NCBI GenBank assembly: GCA_003993805.1
Contig: RSEF01000003.1
Coordinates: 39,989,755-40,053,754 of the forward strand
Direction of reading: 5' to 3'
From: Himantopus leucocephalus
Lineage: Eukaryota > Chordata > Aves > Charadriiformes > Recurvirostridae
DNA length: 64,000 nt
Shown: piece by piece, positions 1 through 64,000 of the stretch
Layout of the letters: every line of letters begins with the position of its first letter
How positions within the stretch are numbered: the first letter of the stretch is position 1
The notes under the pieces: model-generated
Seen by the model: the letters and a program-made list of their open reading frames with translations, nothing else
Database searches by the model: none
What the model was told of the DNA's origin: nothing
Program-made: the position numbers and the translations under genes

Positions 1-807
1 GAACCCAAAGACATCCCTGATCGAGAGGCTGGCTGTTGGGATGCAAAGACATCCTCTTGTATTTTCTCTCATGAGTGTCCTCCTGGAAGTATTCAAGATT
101 ATAAGAAATGCAAAGTGTCTACCAACCAAGACAGGTATACTATAGAGGTGGCTCAGGCTCTTGCTGAAGAAATCAAGAAAATTACTTTTGGCTTCTTCCC
201 ACATATCATTATAAACCACCTACAGAGGTTCAAGATGGATGCTAACAGGGAAAAGGAAGAAGCCTCCTTTGGAATTCCCCAAGCAGAACAGGCCTGGGAG
301 GAGTATATGGGATTTTTGACCACTGCAAAATCGCAGATGACAGGGGGCCTGATTCTGGATATCCATGGACAAGCACATCCTGAACGGTGGATAGAACTAG
401 GTTACACAATTTCAAAAACTTCCCTTAACTCAGGCATCTTTTCTGCATCGTGTTCCTCAATTAGCCATCTGGCCAGTCAGCTCGTTAATGTGTCTTCTGA
501 GACTCTGGTAGCAGGGAACAGAAGTTTGGGTAAATATATTGAAGAACAAAACAACAGTTATGTTTGTGTGCCTTCTCCATCCAATCCTAGCCCAAATAAT
601 GGGAGCTATTATAGCGGTGGATACATAACAAAGACTTTTGGTTCCCTTAGTTCTGGCACCGTTGATGCCATTCAGCTTGAACTACCACAGTGGGTGAGGG
701 CAGCTGAAGAACGTCCCAGATTTTGTAAAGCACTAGCAAGGGCTGTAATAAAATTCTGGCAAACTAACTACTGCAGCCAGTACAACCATGAATTTCTGCC
801 ATGCTGA
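1..807 (+). CDS. N-formylglutamate amidohydrolase-like protein, 3' coding part (N-terminus outside window)
   Basis: The frame is open from base 1 to the stop TGA at 805-807, giving about 268 residues. The family (bacterial HutG/FGase type) hydrolyses N-formyl amino acids such as N-formyl-glutamate with a metal-bound water; the vertebrate substrate is unknown to me. Seen here: IPDREAGCWD just inside the window, FFPHIIINHLQRFKMDANRE (the family's N-x-x-R-x-x-x-D-x-N-R stretch), GLILDIHGQAHPE (metal-site DxHGQ-H region) followed by ELGY, and near the end LELPQWVR and a helical tail. The usual N-terminal P-H-G-G metal motif must lie upstream of the window. The GTG at 115 is not a start, because the frame runs upstream through family-like sequence. 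No splice acceptor can be judged at the left edge. Whether the last ~30 residues fold as in bacterial enzymes is inference. Confidence 0.85.
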   Translation, partial: EPKDIPDREAGCWDAKTSSCIFSHECPPGSIQDYKKCKVSTNQDRYTIEVAQALAEEIKKITFGFFPHIIINHLQRFKMDANREKEEASFGIPQAEQAWEEYMGFLTTAKSQMTGGLILDIHGQAHPERWIELGYTISKTSLNSGIFSASCSSISHLASQLVNVSSETLVAGNRSLGKYIEEQNNSYVCVPSPSNPSPNNGSYYSGGYITKTFGSLSSGTVDAIQLELPQWVRAAEERPRFCKALARAVIKFWQTNYCSQYNHEFLPC

Positions 808-1138
808 AAGAAGCTGTCTTGTTAAGATACCTTTCTATAATACAGTAATGATCTGGAACAGCAGAACAACTGATACACCTGGAACATTTAAGCCTGCAAT
901 ATAATTATGGATGTTGGTGGAAAGAAACTCACCTGCAAAGGAATACAAAGACATCGATGCACAGAAAATCCACAGCTAATACCAACAAGTCTGTTAAGAC
1001 ACAGCTTCTTACTAAATCCAGCATTGAGAAGACTGGTTGAAGATGAATGGGTATATTTGGAGGTATCACTTGCCTGGTATGCTGTTCTGTGCTTAATTTC
1101 TTTCCAGTAGCATCCTCTGTTCTCTAGTACACAATAAA
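808..1138 (+). other. 3' UTR and poly(A) signal of the amidohydrolase-like gene
   Basis: An AATAAA hexamer lies at 1133-1138, about 325 bases after the stop, followed by a T/G-rich stretch. This would fit a cleavage site around 1150-1165. A short ORF at 907-1110 falls inside this region and has no recognisable features. The extent of the UTR is inferred. Confidence 0.55.
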
Positions 1139-2235
1139 CAACTATTCTTCTTCTGATGTATTCTGTGCAGTGCAGTGCCTTAGTAGATTACCTGTTCAAA
1201 GAAATGAGGTGTCTCTGCTTTGCTTGTGACACTTAAGAAAGACAACTGGATAATATCATTGTGTAAAATGTTTCCATTTGGTGCTTACAAAGCCCCAGGA
1301 GTTGGAACTCTTCAAGTAAACAGTAATGCTGAGCAAAGCAGTCGGAACTACTTCAGGATTTGCTAATTTAATGAATTATGAAAAAAAAAAGTCAGAGAGC
1401 ATTATAGCACTGTAATTTTGTCACAGTTTAAATAGCACAACCGTAAGGTAGTAACTGGATGGAAGGCTGCTAAAGATAACACATACATATAATTGTCATG
1501 CATTTTTGACAGTTTTCCTTACAGCATGGTTCCCTGCTGGGAGCTGGTCCATTGATATCCTTGAGCATAGGATTAAACTCTTGGTTGTTACTGGGAATAG
1601 TATTACATTATGGGTGGGCTCTTCTGCACAGTGAAGAATATAGTGGCATGAATAGACATGAATACAAATCAGTTCTTGGGCAATTAATAAGAAAAACCAA
1701 AGGGAGCAGGCAGCGAGACTGAAAAGAGTAAAATTCAAATATTAAGAACCTACGAAATCCTAGCAGTGCTAAAGGTTTGGTAAAAAGAAAAGAATGAGTA
1801 GATAGTTCTGAGTAAATAATTCTGAGGAATTATATAGTCAGTTAATAAACTGAAGAGAAGTGGGATATCTGCACCTTGCAAGCACAGTAAAATACTTTAG
1901 TTCTAAGTATAAATAGGGACAATACCAAAGAGACATAAAACATAACACATAAGAGCATCAAAAGAAATGGGTAAAGAGCTCTCTGAACCTGAACTGTTCA
2001 TTTTTAAGAATCTTTGAACGCAATTTTCAGATAACTGGAAGAGAGCTGGTGTAGCTGTCTTTCAAAGGCAAATGGGACTTGGGGAACTGCAGGGGTGTTA
2101 CCTTGAATACACTAACTGCTAAATCATGGGGCGGATGAAGCGAACACGAATAGTAAATGGCAGATTACACTTTATCTGGTGCCACTTGGTTTGTCAGACA
2201 AGCTTGCTTTTAGTTGTAATCACAAAGTTGGTTCA
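1139..2235. other. Intergenic, nothing recognised
   Basis: AT-rich sequence between the two convergent genes. I see no coding exon, RNA gene or recognisable repeat. A run of ten A starts near 1381. Confidence 0.5.
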
Positions 2236-2804
2236 CACAGTGGGTTGACCCTGGCAGGCACTAAGCGCCCACCCAGTTGCTTGTTTACTTCTCCCAGTGG
2301 GATGGGGGAGAGATTTGGAAGAGCAAAAGCGAGAAAACTCATGGGTCGAGATAAAGATGAAGCAAAGCAGCACGTGCAAGCAAAGCAAAATAAGGAATTC
2401 AGCCACTACTTCCCAATAGCAGGCAGATGTTTAGCCACTTCCTGGGAAGCAGGTCCTCAGCATGCATAATGGTTACTTGGGAAGACAAACACCATAATCA
2501 TGAACATCTTGCTTTCCTCTTCCATTCCGTAAGCTCTTATTGCGGATCAGGACATTATATGGTATGGAATATCTCTGGTCAGTTGAGGTCAGCTGTCGTG
2601 ACTGTGTCCCCTCCCAGCTACTTGTGCACCCCCAGGCTACTCTCTGGTGGTGGGAAAAAAACACTCTGATGTTGTGCAGGCACTGCTCAGCAATAGCCAA
2701 AACACTGATGTGTTATCAACGCTGTTTTAGTCACAAATCCAGAACACGGTGCCATATAGGCTGCTATGAAGAAAATTAGGTTCATCCCAGCCAGACCCAG
2801 TACA
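2236..2804 (-). mobile_element. Solo LTR of an avian endogenous retrovirus (degraded)
   Basis: Read on the - strand the element starts TGTACTGGGTCTGGCTGGG at 2804 and ends ...AGGGTCAACCCACTGTG near 2236. It contains stretches typical of a very common bird LTR: TGTTGATAACAC, CACTGCTCAGCAATA-like reverse complements, and the GAGATAAAG region near the 3' end. No gag, pol or env sequence flanks it, so it is a solo LTR. Compared with the consensus I remember, the segment normally carrying the AATAAA signal next to GAGATAAAG seems deleted, and the TATA region is degraded. Clear target-site duplications were not found. The short ORFs at 2179-2779 are products of this non-coding element. Confidence 0.8.
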
Positions 2805-5147
2805 ATTGATCTTAATATTTTTAAATATACTCCCACAAGATATTTTGGTTAAAAAAAAGCAGTATTGCCCCAAAATCCATCATAGCCCTGTAACATGTTG
2901 AAGACAGGTAAATCATTGCCAGTCATTGTATATTCAGCTCATCAGAAGACAGTCTTTCCAAGAAGGCCAGCAGATCAAACACCATTCATTACCAATAATA
3001 TAGAAAACCTGCTATTTTCCCCAAAATAGTAGGTAATAATGGCAGTAGTTATATGGATTATCCTAAATACTCACTAAGGTGCCACACTTGGCAGGGATTT
3101 GTATCTCTAGCCAGGCAAAGGATGATAAAATGTGTATTCTGTGACCTGTGTCATGTTGTGACACTGTCCTGGAATGCTGAAATGACAGGAAGGATTCAGG
3201 GAATTGTGACAGATAATTAATTGAATATGAGCTCAGCATGCGCTCTTCTGGCTTAGAGGATGAACATGCTCTTTGAAAGCATAAGCAAGGAACTAACAGG
3301 CAGAAACAGCAGGGCATATTAACTCCTTGATGCATATCTGATAGCTTGTAAGATTGTGAGTATAAAAGGGAGTTCTGAGGCAGACACTTAAAAAAAGGTA
3401 ACCATTGTGGATGGAAAGAGATAAAAAGACTACAGAAATCTGCCTTGTAGTGAGAGACTCGCAAAGATCCAATTCCAGTTAACTTCACTATCAAGAGGAA
3501 TTGTGAGGCTGATAGAATCTGAGTAAAGGAGAACACCGTTTGTATTTTGCTTCTGCCTTCAAAACAGCTCACAGTGTGTGAGGTGTAATTTCTCTGTATC
3601 ATGCTCCCCTGAGCTTCTGTTTCATAGGGGCTTTTTGGGAGAACAGAATCAGAGGCCCTGGGGAGCATCTGCAGGGATACTGGAGCCAGACCTGTGCAGG
3701 ACCTGTTGGAGGTGACAGGGTCTGTTAGTTCAGACCGAATGCCATGTTAGTGTAACACACTGCTCCCAGACCTGAGCTGGCTCCTGAAGCTGCAGTGCGC
3801 TGCCCCCCGGCTAAAATGCCCAGCCTGCTCCTTACTCTCATCTCAGACAAGTTGACCGTATCATGGAGAGCAGATTTTGACTTCTTTGGTTAAGAAGAAT
3901 AATCTCTGGAAAGGATTTTTGATGTCTGATGAAGTTTAATCTGGCAGAAAAAAGGCAGCATAATATCCAATATATCAAAGGCCAAACTGGACAAATGTGG
4001 AGCAGAGAGGAAACCTGTGGTTTTGACATGCAGAATAACTGGCAGCAAATGTACATGAAGAACCCTAGGATGCTCCCTTCAACTGGAAACCAAAATAGTA
4101 ACATAAAGGCATTTGGCCACAGAAGATATTCATGATGGCTAAAAATTTTGGTCTTGTTAACAATGGTTCAGTGTCAGGAGTTCATATTGAATCACAATAA
4201 TGATAAAATAATGCTGTTATACTTTCACCTTCATTACACCCTGAATCATACAATTGACCTTCCTTTAAACATATCTACCGTGCCCTAGGCTTGGTTTGTA
4301 CTACATAATAAAAATGATGAAAATAATTGGGGTCAATTGAGTTGACCTATAGTGGTTTTTACTGTTTTAAATTTGCATAGCTAAGATGTAAATTGGGCAA
4401 TTGGATTTTGCCCATAAACCTGAACTTACAGGCAGTAAATTGATCAGAAAAAGTAGCATAAACCAGAAGGAATCTGAAGTGCTGAAAATAATTTTTTGGG
4501 GCAATATTGCCATTTCATTCTGTTAATAATTCTGGTCAAGGCATCTTCTGAAAAAACAAAATATTGGCATTAAAAGGTATTAGAATGATAATTCTGAAGA
4601 CTTGTCCACATAGCATTAACAGAACAATTGCAAAGAGCTTTGCTTGGGTTTTGATTTTTCTGTTTCTGTAATTATGTTTAATTAATATAAAGTTAGCTAA
4701 GCTGAAAACAGTGCAGAGTTAAAGATGACATGTTCTATGATGCTGTGACCTAAATACAGGTATCTTTAAATTGGGCTGTTTCTCATTATTTGAACCTAGT
4801 TCTCAATCTTCCTTCTGTCCTATCTCCACATGATTAACAAGGAACAAAATGTTTCTGGAAAAAGACATTTGGCTATGGTACTCTGGCTACCTATGGAACA
4901 CTCCATCAACTCTTTGCCTATCCAAGGACACCAAAGCTCCTGAAACATGAGAGAAACGTTAGAGCAGTAGCTCTGGAATAACATTTATTGTTTTTCAGAG
5001 AAGTCTAATGGCTAGCAAAAGAAGAATTTTTGAAGATTTATGGCTCTGAATCTTTAATCTTTCATTAATCATAGTAAGGTGCTTTTCCTTCTTAACCATC
5101 AAAAAGTGGAGTAAGATGGGCTTTTCCGTATCTTGTTATGCACTGGC
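2805..5147. other. Intergenic between the LTR and the 3' end of WDR64
   Basis: No gene was recognised. A 201-codon - strand ORF lies at 3063-3668 and is discussed as a finding. The stretch 3660-3840 is more GC-rich than its surroundings but matches nothing I know. Confidence 0.5.
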
Positions 5148-5153
5148 TTTATT
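5148..5153 (-). promoter_or_regulatory. Poly(A) signal AATAAA of WDR64
   Basis: The + strand TTTATT reads AATAAA on the - strand, about 113 bases after the stop codon. It is the first canonical hexamer at a plausible distance from the stop. Confidence 0.6.
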
Positions 5154-5265
5154 AGAATTTCTTCTCTGCATGAAGGACTGTAATAGAAGTAAAAATTTGA
5201 TTTCTATATGCTCTACTTCATAATGAAATGGATTTAAATATAATAAAAAAATGCAGAGAAAAAAA

Positions 5266-62446
<57,181 letters not shown>

Positions 62447-63888
62447 CTAAGCAAAACAAAATAGAACAGACAAGCAATTTATAACAATACTACTTCTAGA
62501 ATATATGTTTATACGTATAAAGTCAAATATTTATCTGATGTTTTTATCATTTAATATTCTTTGAGTAAGTTTCATATTGTTATTTGCCTCAAGCATTAGC
62601 TGTCAACATGACTTTAGATTGCTGAGATCTGCCACTCAGGCACAATCTTTCTTCAATGTTTGGAAAGAAGACAGCGTACACAGGGCTTCTGGGAATAAAC
62701 CCCATCTAATTGATAAAGCTATTAGTACAGCTTTGCCTTGTAACAATTGTTTGCAAATAGTAATCTTCAGTTTCCTTTTTCCACTTTTACCTACTTGTGC
62801 TTCTCAGCTAGACGTCAGCTAGGAGAAAAAATAGTAAAACTTTTAAATGGAGAGATTCAACTTAGCATAGTGGTTTAGCCTACACAGTAGAAAAGCCTTT
62901 CTATAAAGATATGTAGATTCCCATTTGCCTGAAAAAATTGAATATGAGGTCCATTTTTTAAAATTCTTTTTCAGCCATCTCCCTAAGCCTGGCAATGTTC
63001 CATTTGTACTGATCATGATGGAGATCCCCATACAGGATATTCAAGTAAGTAGCTCATTTCTGTTCCAGGGTGTGAAAATACTTTAGCTGAAATGCTCTCC
63101 AAACCTCAAGCTCTGTACCCAAGAGTAGGTTAGTCATTCCCTCAGGAAATGAGTTCAGCCCCATTCAGCTGTACAGATATTTTTTAATCTCCTGTCCCAT
63201 ATTATGGACATTATATATACTCACTTTCTTTCATGAGTTCTAAAAGCAACGCCCCTTCGGATGCAAGACAAAACTTCACAACTTTTTGTAGTTCAACGTT
63301 TTTCATATTATACAACAGAACTCCCATTTTTCTTCTTTGAGAGATTCAGATGTACATCTTTAAAAAAAATATTCTTACATAATGTTACTCTTCATCTTTC
63401 ACTTCACAGCCCCCTCCTTACCATGCACACAATTATCTATCATACATCATCAGTCAAGACGTATCTGTCTATTATAGCCCATTACATTCCTCTTTCTAGT
63501 TTCTTGTAATATGACCTTGTCTTTCCATCCTGTATCCAAACAGGATACAGGATTTAATATCCTAAATTTCAGCTATATGCTCCTTCTGCAAAGTCATAAT
63601 AACATAATCTTCACAATATTCAGCATGAATCAAAAAGTGGGGATACTAGTAATTCATACATACAGACTGTTTTCCTTGTTATAGCATTTTCACACTTGGT
63701 TCTCACTGTTTTAAGTTAAATCCCTCAATTGTTTACTATTAAATAAAAGGGTTCTGAAAGAACTGGAGTCACTAGAACATTATAATGGAGTGTTTCCCCA
63801 AAAAATCAAGGATGTACTCTTTCCACTATGATCAGTTAATATTCTTGTAGCAGGTTTCCACCTATAATACGTATAAAGACAGTGTTAC
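62447..63888 (-). other. Upstream WDR64 intron sequence
   Basis: No exon ending in phase 0 with a fitting protein was found, so the N-terminal exons lie beyond 64000 or are too short to see. A good-looking donor (GTGAGTATA) near 63220 has an in-frame stop in the required phase and was not used. Confidence 0.5.
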
Positions 63889-64000
63889 AGAATCACAAAG
63901 TCATGAGGTTGAAAAGGACCTCTTGGAATCATTTAGTCCAACCCCCCTATCCAAGCAGAGTCAGCTACACCAGGCTGCCCAGGACTGTATCCAGTTGGGT
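63889..64000 (-). mobile_element. CR1 LINE 3' fragment, cut by the window edge
   Basis: It begins CAGAATCACAAAGTCATGAG and continues AAAAGGACCTCTTGG and TCCAACCCCCCTATCCAAGC. This is a reverse-oriented CR1 end running out of the window. Confidence 0.85.

Noticed and set aside
907..1110. + strand ORF after the amidohydrolase stop
   Set aside because: It lies in the presumed 3' UTR before the AATAAA, has no recognisable features, and is short enough to be chance.
2179..2779. Several overlapping ORFs on both strands
   Set aside because: They fall within the solo LTR, which is non-coding.
62843..63260. Possible further N-terminal WDR64 exon
   Set aside because: The good donor near 63220 has a stop in the phase required by the exon at 62344-62446, and the 62-codon ORF at 62843 has no family features.

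Overview
The window is vertebrate nuclear DNA, almost certainly from a bird. It is AT-rich, with short exons, very long introns and GT-AG splice sites. It carries CR1 retrotransposon 3' ends, one of them ending in the ATTCTGTG-type tail usual for avian CR1, and a solo endogenous-retrovirus LTR of a type abundant in birds. I saw no bacterial features, rRNA, tRNA or CRISPR. One gap of 100 N (19895-19994) and two single N (29889, 59222) show that this is an assembled draft.

Two protein-coding genes are supported, arranged tail to tail. On the + strand, positions 1-807 are the open 3' coding part of an N-formylglutamate amidohydrolase-like gene whose start lies before the window, with a candidate poly(A) signal near 1133. 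On the - strand, from 62446 down to 5266, lies a large WD-repeat gene that I identify as WDR64. I rebuilt 23 coding exons from splice sites. Every junction joins in phase with no stop codon, except at one point where the reading phase and the protein both show that coding sequence is missing. That break lies between exons at 20043-20166 and 18786-18879 and contains the 100-N gap. About 825 codons are visible. The N-terminal exons lie beyond 64000. The gene ends with a stop codon at 5266-5268 and an AATAAA-type signal at 5148-5153.

Layout from left to right: 1-807 amidohydrolase end; 808-1140 its 3' UTR; 2236-2804 solo LTR; 5148-9015 C-terminal WDR64 exons, including very short ones of 34 and 40 bp; 11218-18879 middle exons; 19362-19994 CR1 and the gap; 20043-24557 further WD exons; 24558-40081 a 15.5-kb intron with CR1 copies in both orientations; 40082-52482 WD exons; 58127-58156 a 30-bp microexon inside a local tandem duplication; 61731-62446 the first visible exons. 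Another CR1 begins at 63889 and runs out of the window.

The two genes have no evident functional link. The first is a predicted metal-dependent amidohydrolase. The second is a predicted beta-propeller scaffold, by family probably a ciliary or testis-associated protein, which the sequence alone cannot test. No new biological system is evident. The most useful findings are the exon(s) lost in the gap, the microexon with its duplicated donor region, the animal copy of a bacterial-type amidohydrolase, and a few unexplained long ORFs.
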